A DNA stretch of 64,000 nt from Chrysiogenes arsenatis DSM 11915 (GCF_000469585.1 NZ_AWNK01000009.1:37807-101806); one strand, 5' to 3'. Shown: positions 47,027 through 59,900, numbered from the stretch's first letter. Notes: a model not told the origin generated them from the sequence alone. Numbers and translations are program-made.

Positions 47027-50000
47027 ATGTCACAGACGCATCACTATCAGGACGCCATTCGGAAAGCTTCGGCCACAATCGAGCAACTGATAGCCGAAAA
47101 CGAACGGCTCAAACACCGCGAGCGAGTGGCAATTATTGGTATGGCGTGCCGTTTACCGGGTGGGGCGAATTCGCCTGCTGAGTATTGGCAGCTATTGTCG
47201 GATGGAGTTGATGCCATTTCGCCCATTCCGGCTGAGCGCTGGGATGCTGCCCGATACTATTCTGCTGACCCCGAACAACCGGGAATGATGTACGTGCGCG
47301 AAGGGGGATTTCTTTCCACGTCGCCCTATGAGTTTGACCCCCGCTTTTTTGGCATTTCTCCGAAAGAGGCAAAATCACTTGATCCACAACAGCGGCTTTT
47401 ATTGGAACTCGCGTGGGAAGCATTGGAAGATGCTGGCATCGATCCCAATTCATTGCAAGGGAGTCGTACGGGTGTCTTTATAGGCATGTGCAGCCATGAT
47501 TATGACTTGCCGCATGTATGTGGCAATGATTTCTCCCGCATTGATCCATATTCACTCACTGGATATACATTTAGCACCGCCGCGGGACGTATTTCGTATA
47601 CGTTCGGTTTTGAAGGGCCGAGTCTCCCTGTCGATACGGCGTGCTCGTCGTCGTTAGTTGCCCTTCACCTCGCCCGTCAATCGTTGCAATCAGGTGAGTG
47701 TGATCTGGCGCTCGTTGGTGGGGTAAACATGATGCTAACCCCTGATCCGTTAATTGCTTTTTGTAAACTACGCGCGCTTGCACCTGACGGTCGCTGCAAG
47801 ACTTTTTCGGCTTCCGCCAATGGATATAGCCGCGGCGAAGGCGGTGGGATGCTGGTACTGCAACGGCATACCGATGCGGTGCGCAATCAGCACCGCATTC
47901 TGGCGCTAGTGTGCGGGAGCGCTATCAACAATGATGGCCGCAGTAATGGGATGACTGCCCCAAACGGCTTAGCACAACAACGGGTTATTGCCGCTGCTTT
48001 ATCTGACGCTGGGGTAATGCCAAACGATATTGCGTATGTCGAAGCACACGGCACGGGTACGCCACTGGGCGACCCTATCGAAATAGAGGCTCTGGCAGCA
48101 GCGTTTGGCAGCACACGTCCAGCGCCACTCTTGGTTGGTTCAGTGAAAACCAATATCGGTCATCTGGAAGCGGCGGCAGGAGTTGCGGGTGTTATCAAGT
48201 TAGTGCTGGCATTGCAGCATCAGCAGATTCCGCGCCATTTGCATTGCTCCAATCCTTCACCACATATGGCGTGGGAGCGGATGCCAATCAGTATTGTGAC
48301 GGATGGTGCGGCGTGGCCGCGTAACGAAAAACCACGCCGTGCTGGCATCAGTGGTTTCGGTTTTAGTGGAACAAACGCGCACATCATTCTGGAAGAAGCA
48401 CCACCCTCACTCACGATAGCATCAACTGATAGACGCGACAGTTACATACTCCTGCTTACAGCGGCAGATGAATCTACCTTACGAAATCTTGCCAAACGGG
48501 TTGCCGAATATGTAGAGCGCGACGATGCGCCACCGCTCGCATCCATTTGCCACACCGCAGCGCTTGGTCGGCACCATTTTCCATCGCGTGTTGCGCTCGT
48601 GGGTGACACCCATGAGAAGATGCGTCAACAAGTACAGGCTTTCCAACAACAAGAATCATCTGAAGGGGTATACCCTCACACCAGTCTGTCATCAAGAACT
48701 CTGAATCCTGTTTTTCTCTTTACTGGCCAAGGATCGCAATATCCGGGTATGGGACGTACGCTTTACGAAACTTCTCCTGTCTACCGTGATGCGGTTGATC
48801 ATTGTGATCAGCTTTTTACCCCACTACTGGGTCGCTCAATTCGCGATGTAATGCACACGGGAACGGAAGCCGAACTCGCACAAACCGTGTATACACAACC
48901 AGCTATCTTTACGCTGGAATATGCACTGGCACGCCTCTGGAAATCGTGGGGAGTGACTCCAGCAGCCGTTATTGGTCATAGTATTGGCGAATTTGTGGCC
49001 GCCTGCATTGCTGGAGTGCTGTCACTTGAAGATGCCATTACGTTGGTCGCTCATCGTGGACGGTTGATGAATTCCCTCCCAGCAGGAGGCGTTATGGCGG
49101 CAGCACTCTGCCCGGAAGCCCGTGTGCTCCCTGTACTTGCTCCGTTTGCCGACCATGTCTCGGTCGCTGCCGTCAATTCGCCAGCCACGGTGGTGGTGTC
49201 GGGCACCGCATACGGTGTCAATGCGGTAACGGATATATTGAAACAACAAGGAATATCGGTTCAATATCTTACCGTATCGCATGCCTTTCACTCGCATCTA
49301 ATGGATCCCGTGCTTGATCAATTTGAACGCATAGCAGCCACTCTCACATATCATCGACCAACGCTTCCGGTGATTTCCAATGTGACGGGGCTTCCTGCGC
49401 AGGGAGAAGATCTCTGCACTCCAGCCTATTGGCGACGCCATCTGCGTGGAGCCGTTCGCTTTGGCGATTCTATTGCGTGGCTACAATCTCAGGGCTACAA
49501 TCTTTTTCTTGAGATTGGAGCCAGTGCTACACTCTCATCCTTTGTACGGCATGTGCCGGGTGATTCCCGCTGTATCGCGTCGCTAAAGCGTGGCGTATCG
49601 CCATGGGTCACTTTGACGCATAGCATTGGTGAACTCTCCACGGCTGGGGTCAATATCAACTGGCAGCAGTATCACGCGCCATGGCCATATGCGCGGGTGG
49701 CGTTTCCCACGTACCCGTTTCACCGCGAACGATATTGTGTGAATCCAGTGGCGCAGCCTGCTCTTCACGCGCCAAGTGCGCCACACCAGCAGGCCGCTGT
49801 CGGCCATCCACTGTTGGGACTCTTGCTGGATTCCCCTTCGCCAGAACAGCGGTACATCAATACCCTTGATACGGTTCACCAAAGTTGGCTGAGTGGCCAT
49901 GCGGCACACGGTTCGGTGATTCTCCCTGCTGCTGGATTTATAGAAATAGCGCTCAGTGTGGTGCAACGAGCGCACGCCACAGCAGCATCTTTACAACTCA

Positions 50001-53000
50001 CCCAGCTCAATCTCCTGAATCCGCTGGTTGTGTGTGAAACTCCAACGGCAATCCAAACGCTTTACCATCCTTCATCGGACATGATTGAAGTGTTCAGTCA
50101 GCTACCTGACGGTAAATGGCAGTGTCATGCGCGTTTACATGGGCACGCTGCCGAAGCTCCACCCAGCTTGGTCGCATTTCCCGATCTCCTTTCTGGTCAA
50201 CATTTTTCCGGCGCAACCCTCTATGCCGAACTGGAAAAGTACAACTTTTTCTACCGTGGAATGTTTCAGAGCGTTCGCGAATTCACCCTTGCAAACACAG
50301 CACTTGTCGGCACAGTAACCATCGATCCGCACGCCGTCTCCCCGTATATACTCCATCCAGCCCTGCTCGATGGTTGCCTTACTTTATCGGCTGCCATGCT
50401 GGTGTACAGTGCGGAACCTATTCCGGCGGGAGTCAGTTTCGCGCCAGCCGCCTGTGAATCATTGCAAATGACGGGAAAGGGTGCGGTAACGCTGAGGGTA
50501 CATTGTCAATTACGGGAACGGTCACCCGTGCAGGTTATTTTCGATATTGCAGCGTTCGACGAACGTGGAAATGTCCACCTTACACTCCACGGACTTACAT
50601 TGAAACGGTTTCGTCGCGAAACGCTCCCTGCATCAACGCCACCGTTACGCTATGACTTTGTATGGCGAACGGCGCCAGTAGCATTGGATAATCAACCGTT
50701 CCCATCGGGAAGATGGATCGTTTTGAGCGATGGATCACGCTGGGCGCATGCGCTTGCGAATGCTTTGCACGAACATGGTGCGACGGTGCGTATGCTCGAT
50801 ACTCAAGCCGCTTTACAGGCTACCGTAACGCAGGAATGGCTTGAACAGGAGCCGTTGCGCGGGATTCTCTCGTGCTGGAGTGAATCGGTCACGAAAAATC
50901 TTACGCTTGTGCACCATATGCTGGCACTCGGCATTACTCCGCCACTCTTTTTCATAACGGCGGGTGTGTTTAATCCGACTGGGATGGATCGAGCCATCTG
51001 CACATCAGGTGCGGCACTGTGGGGATTTGGTGCCAGTATTGCGGCAGAAAGAACGGAACTCCGCTGCACGCTAATTGATCTTTCTCTCTGGCCAAGCGCA
51101 GATGAAATGATCGCATGCTTGCACGAACTGGCAGCCAATACCAGCGAAGGGCGGATAGTTTTACGCGGAAGCAGTCGGTATGTGGCACGGTTAACGCCAT
51201 CAACGGCAACCGTTTCGGCTCCTGAATCGCTCACACTTCCAATAACTGACGGCTTCTGTCTCGATATACCAACACGTGGAAGTATTGATGCGCTGGAAGT
51301 GGTCACGCGCTCGCGGCGTACGCCGAATGCAGGCGAAGTAGAAGTGCAGATTCACGCTGTCGGACTCAATTTTCGCGATGTACTGAACGTGTTAGGGCGA
51401 TATCCCGGTGATCCTGGCATGCCAGGATTTGAATGCAGTGGTGTGGTTGTCGCCGTTGGCGATGGCGTGACCAGTATTGTCGCTGGCGACCGTGTCGTCG
51501 TATTGAATGCCGAAGGGTGTATTGCTGATTATATCACGGTTGCTGCAACGCAGTGCATGTCGATTCCCCAAAATTGGCGGTATGTAGAGGCCGCAACGAT
51601 CCCAGTGGCGTTTCTGACGGCGTGGTACGGCGTGCATCATCTGGCTGGCATACGTGCGGGTCATCGCGTACTCATTCACGCGGCAACGGGTGGAGTGGGG
51701 TTGGCAGCCGTGCAACTTTGCCGTGCCGTGGGCGCCGAAATTTTTGCCACTGCCGGAAGTGAGGAAAAAAGAACGTTCCTGCGCGAAATGGGTGTGGCGC
51801 ACGTTATGGATTCGCGCACGGTTGATTTTGCCGATACGATCCGACACCTCACTCAAGGTGCAGGGGTTGATAGTATTTTAAATTCGTTAGCGGGTGATGC
51901 TATTGACGCCAGCCTTGCCCTCCTGACAGAGGGTGGAACCTTTATTGAAATCGGTAAAGCCGATATGCGCAGTGATGCTGACATTGCAGCACGTTATCCG
52001 CATATCTCGTATCATCGTTTTGATCTGGCAACTGTCGCGCTGCAAACGCCACAGATACTGTCGACAGGCTTTGAAAGCGTCATCGCTGATATGGCGGCCG
52101 GTCGCTTGCTGCCACTTCCGATGACCGTTTTTCCGGTACAACGCGCGCGTGAGGCGTTCCGATTTTTGGCGCAAGCGCGCCAGATCGGTAAAGTGGTGAT
52201 ATCACTGGCCGATCGGATGCGTGAGCGAAACCTCTCTACCGTTGGCGTTATTGACACGGCGGCGAGTTATTTGATCACGGGTGGTTGTGGCGCTTTGGGA
52301 CTGCTGCTTGTGCAATGGCTGGCTGATGCTGGGTGCCGTTCCATGGCGATTATCGGTCGGAGCGCTCCTACAGATGCCGCGAGCACTACCATTGAACATT
52401 TGCGCCAACAAGGGATAACCATATTGATCCTGCAAGGCGATGTTTCCATTCCAGCAGACGTCCAGCGTAGTTTGCGTACGCTTCGTAGTGCACTTCCGCC
52501 GCTCAAAGGGATTTTCCATGCCGCTGGCGTTTTAGACGATGCGTTGGTGTCAGAGCTTCATGATGAACGAATAGAGCGTGTGATGCGCCCTAAAATTGAT
52601 GCGGCGTGGAACTTACACCATGCGACCGAACACGATGAACTTGATTTTTTTGTTCTTTTTTCATCTTTCACGGCACTCACGGGGAGCCCAGGACAAGCGA
52701 ATTATGCTGCAGCGAATGCCGCACTGGATGGTTTTGCACGGTGGCGTCGCAGTCAGGGATTGGCTGCAACCTCGATGAACTGGGGGGCTTGGGGAGCCGT
52801 AGGGATGGCAACGCGAGGTGGTCGCGAAGAACGGTTAGCCGCACGTGGCATCCGGTCTATGGCACCTGACGACGCTTTCGCTGCTATGGAAGTAGCTCTT
52901 CGTACACACACAACACAATGTGCCATCGCGGATATCGACCCTGTGCAGTTGGCTTCATTTTTAGTTTCGACCGCTCACGACTTACTTGCTGAAGTACGCA

Positions 53001-53431
53001 ATCCGAATGCCATCACTTCCGACCACACTGAGGATCCGGCCGCGATGTGGCTGGCACAATGCCGCGCAGCAGCACCGACAGAACAATCTGCGTGTATGCT
53101 GAAAGTTGTGCAGGTGTTGGCGGCGAAGGTTATGGGACAGAGTGATCCTGAACGAATAGAAATTGATCGTCCCTTGCAGGAACAGGGCTTTGATTCACTC
53201 ATGGCGGTCGATTTACGCAATATGTTGGCGCGAACACTGGCCGTCGAATTGCCGGTTTCACTCCTCTTTGATTACCCAACACCCCTGAAAATGAGTCAGT
53301 ACCTTTTACCTACCGTCGTCCCCTTGACAAATTGGAGTGAAACCACGTCGGAAAGCGATAGCGCGCACGAAAAGTCAGCCGATGATTTGGTTGATGAAAT
53401 TGAGCGACTTTTGAACGGAGGGAGTGTGTAA
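47027..53431 (+). CDS. Modular type I polyketide synthase, KS-AT-DH-ER-KR-ACP
   Basis: A 2,134-residue fully reducing module. I use the ATG at 47027 (AGGCGG upstream), not the GTG at 47018. Residues 5-30 (YQDAIRKASATIEQLIAE) form a coiled-coil docking segment. Domains follow: ketosynthase (33-460; Cys206, His341, His379), acyltransferase (560-890; Ser652, with HAFH, which predicts malonyl-CoA), dehydratase (927-1195; HAAHGSVILP with His958, Asp1115), enoylreductase (1420-1730; ATGGVGLAAVQL), ketoreductase (1745-1980; ITGGCGALG, Tyr1892) and ACP (Ser2057). All active residues are present, so each round would yield a saturated extension, possibly iteratively. The C-terminus ends with a helical tail (DDLVDEIERLLNG), similar to the end of the other PKS. 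It leads the second locus. Confidence 0.96.
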   Translation: MSQTHHYQDAIRKASATIEQLIAENERLKHRERVAIIGMACRLPGGANSPAEYWQLLSDGVDAISPIPAERWDAARYYSADPEQPGMMYVREGGFLSTSPYEFDPRFFGISPKEAKSLDPQQRLLLELAWEALEDAGIDPNSLQGSRTGVFIGMCSHDYDLPHVCGNDFSRIDPYSLTGYTFSTAAGRISYTFGFEGPSLPVDTACSSSLVALHLARQSLQSGECDLALVGGVNMMLTPDPLIAFCKLRALAPDGRCKTFSASANGYSRGEGGGMLVLQRHTDAVRNQHRILALVCGSAINNDGRSNGMTAPNGLAQQRVIAAALSDAGVMPNDIAYVEAHGTGTPLGDPIEIEALAAAFGSTRPAPLLVGSVKTNIGHLEAAAGVAGVIKLVLALQHQQIPRHLHCSNPSPHMAWERMPISIVTDGAAWPRNEKPRRAGISGFGFSGTNAHIILEEAPPSLTIASTDRRDSYILLLTAADESTLRNLAKRVAEYVERDDAPPLASICHTAALGRHHFPSRVALVGDTHEKMRQQVQAFQQQESSEGVYPHTSLSSRTLNPVFLFTGQGSQYPGMGRTLYETSPVYRDAVDHCDQLFTPLLGRSIRDVMHTGTEAELAQTVYTQPAIFTLEYALARLWKSWGVTPAAVIGHSIGEFVAACIAGVLSLEDAITLVAHRGRLMNSLPAGGVMAAALCPEARVLPVLAPFADHVSVAAVNSPATVVVSGTAYGVNAVTDILKQQGISVQYLTVSHAFHSHLMDPVLDQFERIAATLTYHRPTLPVISNVTGLPAQGEDLCTPAYWRRHLRGAVRFGDSIAWLQSQGYNLFLEIGASATLSSFVRHVPGDSRCIASLKRGVSPWVTLTHSIGELSTAGVNINWQQYHAPWPYARVAFPTYPFHRERYCVNPVAQPALHAPSAPHQQAAVGHPLLGLLLDSPSPEQRYINTLDTVHQSWLSGHAAHGSVILPAAGFIEIALSVVQRAHATAASLQLTQLNLLNPLVVCETPTAIQTLYHPSSDMIEVFSQLPDGKWQCHARLHGHAAEAPPSLVAFPDLLSGQHFSGATLYAELEKYNFFYRGMFQSVREFTLANTALVGTVTIDPHAVSPYILHPALLDGCLTLSAAMLVYSAEPIPAGVSFAPAACESLQMTGKGAVTLRVHCQLRERSPVQVIFDIAAFDERGNVHLTLHGLTLKRFRRETLPASTPPLRYDFVWRTAPVALDNQPFPSGRWIVLSDGSRWAHALANALHEHGATVRMLDTQAALQATVTQEWLEQEPLRGILSCWSESVTKNLTLVHHMLALGITPPLFFITAGVFNPTGMDRAICTSGAALWGFGASIAAERTELRCTLIDLSLWPSADEMIACLHELAANTSEGRIVLRGSSRYVARLTPSTATVSAPESLTLPITDGFCLDIPTRGSIDALEVVTRSRRTPNAGEVEVQIHAVGLNFRDVLNVLGRYPGDPGMPGFECSGVVVAVGDGVTSIVAGDRVVVLNAEGCIADYITVAATQCMSIPQNWRYVEAATIPVAFLTAWYGVHHLAGIRAGHRVLIHAATGGVGLAAVQLCRAVGAEIFATAGSEEKRTFLREMGVAHVMDSRTVDFADTIRHLTQGAGVDSILNSLAGDAIDASLALLTEGGTFIEIGKADMRSDADIAARYPHISYHRFDLATVALQTPQILSTGFESVIADMAAGRLLPLPMTVFPVQRAREAFRFLAQARQIGKVVISLADRMRERNLSTVGVIDTAASYLITGGCGALGLLLVQWLADAGCRSMAIIGRSAPTDAASTTIEHLRQQGITILILQGDVSIPADVQRSLRTLRSALPPLKGIFHAAGVLDDALVSELHDERIERVMRPKIDAAWNLHHATEHDELDFFVLFSSFTALTGSPGQANYAAANAALDGFARWRRSQGLAATSMNWGAWGAVGMATRGGREERLAARGIRSMAPDDAFAAMEVALRTHTTQCAIADIDPVQLASFLVSTAHDLLAEVRNPNAITSDHTEDPAAMWLAQCRAAAPTEQSACMLKVVQVLAAKVMGQSDPERIEIDRPLQEQGFDSLMAVDLRNMLARTLAVELPVSLLFDYPTPLKMSQYLLPTVVPLTNWSETTSESDSAHEKSADDLVDEIERLLNGGSV

Positions 53432-53433
53432 TC

Positions 53434-53913
53434 ATGGAGAGCGAATTACTGGCGTTACAAGCCGAAAATTGCATTAAAAATCATGTGATTGCCGCCATGG
53501 GGATAGGACTCATCCCTTCGTCATTGGTGAATATCGCTGGCATTGCCGGGATCGAAGTGAAACTGATCCGCGATCTGGCAAACATCTACGCGTTTCCTGT
53601 ACCGCACCAACTGGTCGCCTACAAAATACTTATTTCCCTGATCGGGAGTATTGGCCCGGTCTACCTCTCTACCAAAATGCATACGGCACTCAAAGGGGTG
53701 CCACTAATTGGTCATGCCGTGTATGTCGGCTTGCTCTCAATTACTGGTGGAGCCGCCGTGTATGCGGTTGGGAAGATATTTCAAAAACATTATGCCAGTG
53801 GCGGAACATTTCTGAGTAGTGACAATTCTGTGATTCGGAAATGTTTCAAGAAATATTATGCCGAAGGGAAGCAAGTGGCGCGTGCGTGTGCCATCAGTAG
53901 CGAAAAACGATAA
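53434..53913 (+). CDS. Small membrane protein, DUF697-like
   Basis: A 159-residue protein with three hydrophobic segments: AAMGIGLIPSSLVNIAGIAG, KILISLIGSIGPVYLS and VYVGLLSITGGAAVYAVGKIF. The first is typical of the DUF697 family (GIGLIPSSLVNIAGIAGIEVKLI), usually seen in GTPase-linked or standalone inner-membrane proteins. The ATG is 3 bp after the PKS stop, with GGAGGG inside the PKS end, so it is co-translated. It lies between two megasynthase genes. It may anchor the synthases or the acyl product at the membrane, or modify lipid availability; none of this is shown by sequence. Confidence 0.8.
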   Translation: MESELLALQAENCIKNHVIAAMGIGLIPSSLVNIAGIAGIEVKLIRDLANIYAFPVPHQLVAYKILISLIGSIGPVYLSTKMHTALKGVPLIGHAVYVGLLSITGGAAVYAVGKIFQKHYASGGTFLSSDNSVIRKCFKKYYAEGKQVARACAISSEKR

Positions 53914-53933
53914 CACGAAGGGAGCCACACTCC

Positions 53934-56900
53934 ATGCACAGCGCCCAAGAACAAAAGTACCGCGACACGTTGGCCAAAGCGAGCACGAAAATACAAGAGT
54001 TGATGGGACAACTCGCGACGATGCAAGGGTCGGGAAAAATTGCCATTGTCGGCGTTGCGTGTCGCTTTCCGGGGGGAGCCGATTCACCGGAACAATTCTG
54101 GTCGCTTTTGTGTGATGGGTTCGATGCAGTAGGTACGGTACCTGACGATCGCTGGGATGGCGATGCGTGGTGGAGTGCAGACCCGTCTTGTGCTGGCAAA
54201 AGTAGTACGAAACGGGGTGCCTTTCTGCGCGATGTCCGCACTTTCGATGCCGCCGCCTTCAATATGACTCCGATGGAAGCTGATTTTCTCGATCCGCAAC
54301 AACGGCTTTTGCTGGAGCTATCCTGTGAAGCGTTAGAACGTTCCGGCATTGCCCCCGCTTCGCTGCGTGGGAGCCGTACCGGCGTGTACGTCGGGATGAG
54401 CAGTATGGACTATGCGCACTCTTCCATTTTCTCTGCTGATCCGAGCACTATTTCACCCTTCAGTTTGACGGGCATTCTTCCGAGCGTCGCCGCTGGTCGC
54501 CTTTCCTACTTTTTTGATATCACCGGCCCAAGCCTTGCTATAGATACCGCGTGTTCTTCTTCTCTTGTGGCACTGCTGACAGCATGCCGTGCTTTATCCA
54601 ATCGCGAATGTGATGGCGCTTTCTCTGGCGGGGTGAATTTGATGCTTAGCCCCGTAACGTCGGTCGCGCTTTCGCGGATGAATGCCCTTTCGCCAGACGG
54701 GTTTTGCCGTGCATTCGGGGAAAATGCTAATGGATATGTGCGTGGTGAAGGGGGGGGCATTGTGTACCTCAAGCGGCTGGAAGATGCCGAACGCGAAGGG
54801 TTGCCGATTCTCGCGGTTATTTGCGGTGGCGCGGCGAACCACGATGGAAAAAGCAATGGGCTGACGGCTCCCAATGCCATTTCGCAGCAGGATGTTATCG
54901 AGCAAGCCCTAAAAACGGCGAACCTGACACCACTCGATATTGGGTATGTCGAGACACATGGAACCGGCACGCCACTTGGTGATCCCATTGAAGCGCGTGC
55001 GCTGGCGACAGTTTTTCAGAATCATCCCGCTTTGTGTATCGGCTCCGTCAAAAGCAATATCGGTCATTTAGAAGCAGCGGCGGGGATCGCTTCGCTGATA
55101 AAAGCGCTCCTCATTGTCCGTGAAGGGAACATTCCGCGCAGCCTTCATACCGATTCACTGAACCAGCACATTCCTTGGAAGACGATTCCCATACGCGTGG
55201 CAACGGAGAACCGTCCGTTTCCCGCTGATCGTCATGTGCGCACGGTCGGTGTCAGCTCTTTTGGTTTCAGCGGAACCAACGCTCACGTCATAGTTCAAGA
55301 GTATAGCCGTGCCGGTGGGAAAAAGTTCCCTTTGTCTGTTGCCACGCCACGGGCGCTCCAACGGAGAGATCACTGGTTACCGCTTGCTTTCTCGACCTCG
55401 CAGCCACCAGTTACCACACAAGTGGTTGCGAGCCATGAGGTACCAGACATTGTGAGATCATTAGTGCACATGGTGAATGTGGTATCAGGCCGCAATATTA
55501 GTGAACACGATGTAGATAGCAATCTTTTTGAATTGGGGCTTGATTCACTGATGTTGATTCAGTTGCGTGATACGGTCAATCGTGACTATGGTGTCACGCT
55601 GGAGCTTAGCCACTTAATGGAGCAGGCCAACACGCTACGCAAAGTGGCACAGTTCGCCGCTGATCATTCCATGCCACGCGCCAAGGTGGCACAACCGACC
55701 AAACAACAGGAACCAACGACGACTTCCCCTATCGAAGCGTTTTTCGAGCAGCAATTGGACGAAATCCGTAGTCTGATGCAGCAGCAATTAGCCACCATAC
55801 AGCATGGTGGTGGAAGTATTGTACCCACTTCACACCAGAAAATGAATATTCGTGCACTTCGCCTGCAGGACGAAACCCCATCGTTAACCAACGAACAACG
55901 CGACTGCATCGCGCAACTTCTTGCACGTCATAATCAGCGGACAGCACGCTCGAAAGCGTTAGCACAGCAGCATCGCCCCCACTTGGCCGACTGGATCAAT
56001 ACCCTTGCGTACCGATATGTACTCAAAGAAATAGCCTATCCGATTGCGTCTGCGTCTTCCTGTGGTTCACGGTTTACCGACGTTGACGACAATACCTACA
56101 TCGACCTTGCTATGGGATTTGGCGTGGCCTTTTTCGGGCATGCGCCGCAATTCATTACCGATGCAATTGGGCAACGGATGGCTCGTGGTATGGAACTCGC
56201 AACGCAGTTGCCGGAAGCGGGTGAGGCAGCGGAATTGTTCTGTCGTCTGACGGGGATGGAACGCGTTACTTTCTGTAATACTGGCTCTGAAGCGGTCATG
56301 ATGGCGCTTCGCATTGCTCGTACGGTTACGAAGCGTGAACGGGTGGTTATTTTTGCCGGAGCGTATCATGGCACCAATGATGGGATTCTCGCCTTTGCTG
56401 ACGATTCCGGCGCTGTATTTCCCGTCACACCTGGTATTACGTATGGTGCTATATCTTCGCTGACGGTTTTGCCATATGGCACTGACGACTCGTTGGCCAT
56501 TCTTCGTGCCCAAGCGCATGAACTGGCGGCCATTCTGGTAGAACCAGTGCAAAGCCGTCGTCCTGGGTTTCGACCAGTTGAATTTCTCAAGGAGCTTCGC
56601 ACGATTGCCGACGCGAGCGGTGCCGCCTTAATTTTTGATGAGATGATTACGGGTTTCCGTACCCATGCTGGCGGTGCACAGGCGGTGCTTGGCGTTAGGG
56701 CTGATATTGCGACCTACGGCAAAGCAATAGGTGGCGGAATGCCCATCAGTATGGTTGCGGGGAGTGCCCGTTTTCTGGATGCGGTTGATGGGGGATTTTG
56801 GCAATTTGGCGATACCTCACAGCCAGAAGCAGAAGTAACTTTTTTTGGCGGGACGTTTTGCCGACATCCATTGGCCTTAGCCGCTTCTCTGGCCGTTATG

Positions 56901-59900
56901 CGCCATTTAGAGGAACACGGCCCAGCACTACAAGCACAGGTGAATGCGCGAATGCAACGATTGGCAACGGCATTGAACCAGTTTTTTGTGGCTGAAGAAG
57001 TCCCAATGCTTGTCCAATATTTCGGTTCACTTTTTCGTTTTGAGTCCTATGGGCAGTATGCACAACTACTTCAACCACTCGAAGTCGATCTCTTTTTTGC
57101 CTTCCTGAAAGAGCGTGGCATCTACACGTGGGAGCGGCGCATCTGTTTTCTTTCCACGGCCCACAATGATGACGATATCGACCAGATCATTGTCGCCGTT
57201 CAAGAGAGTATTGCGGCTTTGCGTCGTGGTGGATTTCCTTTTCGCGGTGCACCACCGGAACCGCCAACGCCTTTTGTAAACGGAGATTTGCAGAGTGCTT
57301 CCACCACTGCTCCAAGCGTGTTTCCGGTTTCGGCAGCCCAAAAAAGGCTCTACATTTTGAGCCAATACGAAGAAGGCGAAGGGCCGTACCACCTGACGGG
57401 AGCGACGGCGGTTCATGGAGCACTTGATACAGAACGATTGCGCAAAGTATTCGCCGCTCTTATGCAGCGCCATGCGGCGCTACGCACCAGTTTTACGATG
57501 ATTGATGGCGACTTAGTGCAGCAGGTTCATGAGTCGGTATCACTCGATTGTACCGTACAGCAGAGTTCTGAAGCTGAGGCTTCAGCCGCCATTACGCACT
57601 TCATCCGCCCGTTTGATCTTGCGTTTGCGCCACTTTTACGAGTGCTCGTGTTGGCCATTGCACCAGAGCGTCATATCATTGTCATCGACAGTCACCACAT
57701 CGCGCTCGATGGTTTTTCGATGACGATTCTGGTACGGGAGTTGGTAGCATTGTACGGCGAACAACCGTTATCCAATGCGCCCCAACCATTTCATGCAGCG
57801 GTTGCCGCTGAGCAGCGGTATTTGCACAGCACGCACTGTGGCGAAGATGAGCGGTTCTGGCGTGAAAAGCTGGCGGGAGAATTACCGGTGATAGATTTAC
57901 CCTGTGATTTTGCTCGCCCAGTGCGCCAAAGCTTTCGTGGCGATGCCGTGCACTTTCGCTTTACGCCAGAGCAAACTTCAAACCTCAAGCGTTTTGCTGC
58001 GACGCAGAGCACAACGCTTTCAATGGTACTCCTGAGTGGATGGGTTGCGCTGCTTCACCGTTTAAGTACTCAGGACGATATTCTGCTTGGCACATCGGTT
58101 GCGGGGCGCGAAGGTCATGAATTCCACGCCACGGTGGGGATGTTTGCCTCCACGTTGCCACTCCGTTTCCACGTTGATGCAATGCAACCTTTCCATAAAT
58201 TTTTACAACAGATAACGCGAGAATGTTTTGCCTGTTTTGAACATCAGCGTTACCCGTTTGATAGGCTGGTTGAAACACTTGGGGTACGGCCAGACCCAAG
58301 CCGCAATCCTCTTTTTGATGTTTCTTTCGTGTATGAAAAAGCTGACGAACGAGCTATTACCCTGCCAGGGTTGACTACGACTCCGTGGGATATTCCGCAA
58401 ACTACTGCTATGTTTGATATAACGCTCGAAGTGATAGAAGAGCAAGGGATGTTGCGCGCGAAGCTAGAATACGCGACTGCTTTGTTCCATCGCGCGACGA
58501 TAGAACGTTGGCAGGAATACTATACGCGTTTGCTTACCAGTGTGTGTACGGCGCCAACCGTTCCCGTCGGAAGAATTGATTTTCTCCCGCCACAAGAACG
58601 GGAACATCTGCAACAGGGTGGGTTTACTTCAGCGCCTGAGTTGCTGTCGTCCGCCACGGTGCTTGATCTTTTGGAAATCGCAATGGAAAAAGATCCTCAT
58701 GCGCCAGCATTGCTGTATCCTGTTGGCGACGACCTATACGGCGCGACAGAAGCGATATCGTACCGAGAATTCGGAATGCACGTTGATGCCATTGCGCAAC
58801 TTCTGGTGCAACACTATGGCATTCGTCGGGGAGACCGGGTTGGCTTATTGGCGGGTCGTTCGTCAGAACTGGTACTGGTACTCTACGCAATAATCCGCTG
58901 TGGTGCTGCCTATGTGCCAATGGATGTCGGTTTTCCTTCTGAGCGAATTGAACAATGCCGACTTGATTCTCACTGGCAACTTTTGGTGACTGATCGCGCT
59001 GAGGTGTGTGACGGACGCACGGTTCTCTTAGCGACACTGTGTGCGGAAGCGCAACCATTTCGCGGAACCGCTTTACGCACTCGCCCTAACGGGAGCGATG
59101 CCGCCTATGTTATCTACACTTCTGGTTCTACAGGGCAACCCAAAGGGTGCGAAATCACGCATCGCAATTTGCTGAATTACGTGGCATGGGGCGCAGCTAC
59201 TTACTTGCCTGATGGCAGTTGTGGCTGTTTTGCCTTTGCTACACCACTCTCCTTTGACTTAACCGTTACCACACTTTTTTTGCCACTTGTTGTTGGAAAA
59301 CCGATAGTTATTTATCCTGAATCCGTCAGCATCGACGAAGCGTTGGAACATGCACTTGATCCGCGCACGCCGGTTGACAGCCTGAAAATTACCCCTTCAC
59401 ATGTTTCGTTGATAGAACATCTCCCGCTTTCCCGAACCAATGTCGCCTTAGCAGTTGTCGGAGGTGAGCAGTTCACTCGTGAGCAGATGCTGCGGTTGGA
59501 ATCGCTGAATCCTGCGATGCGTATTATCAATGAGTACGGCCCCACCGAAACGACGGTCGGCTGTATTATTGCCGAAGTACACAGTCGTGACGAACGGGTC
59601 AGTATTGGCGTTCCGATTGCCAATACTGGGGCATATGTACTTGATGGAAATCGTGAGTTGGTGCCGTATGGCGTAAAAGGCGAGTTGTGCATTGCAGGAG
59701 TGGGGGTTGGGAATGGGTATCTGAACCGTCCTGAGCTTACGGCACAAAAGTTTATCGCTCATCCGTTTCAGCCCGATGAGCGGATGTATTGCACTGGCGA
59801 CCTTGCTTTGCGGCGACCGGATGGCCAGTTTGAGTGTTTTGGTCGTCGTGACGGGCAGGTGAAAATCCGTGGGTATCGCATTGAACTTGGTGAAATTGAA

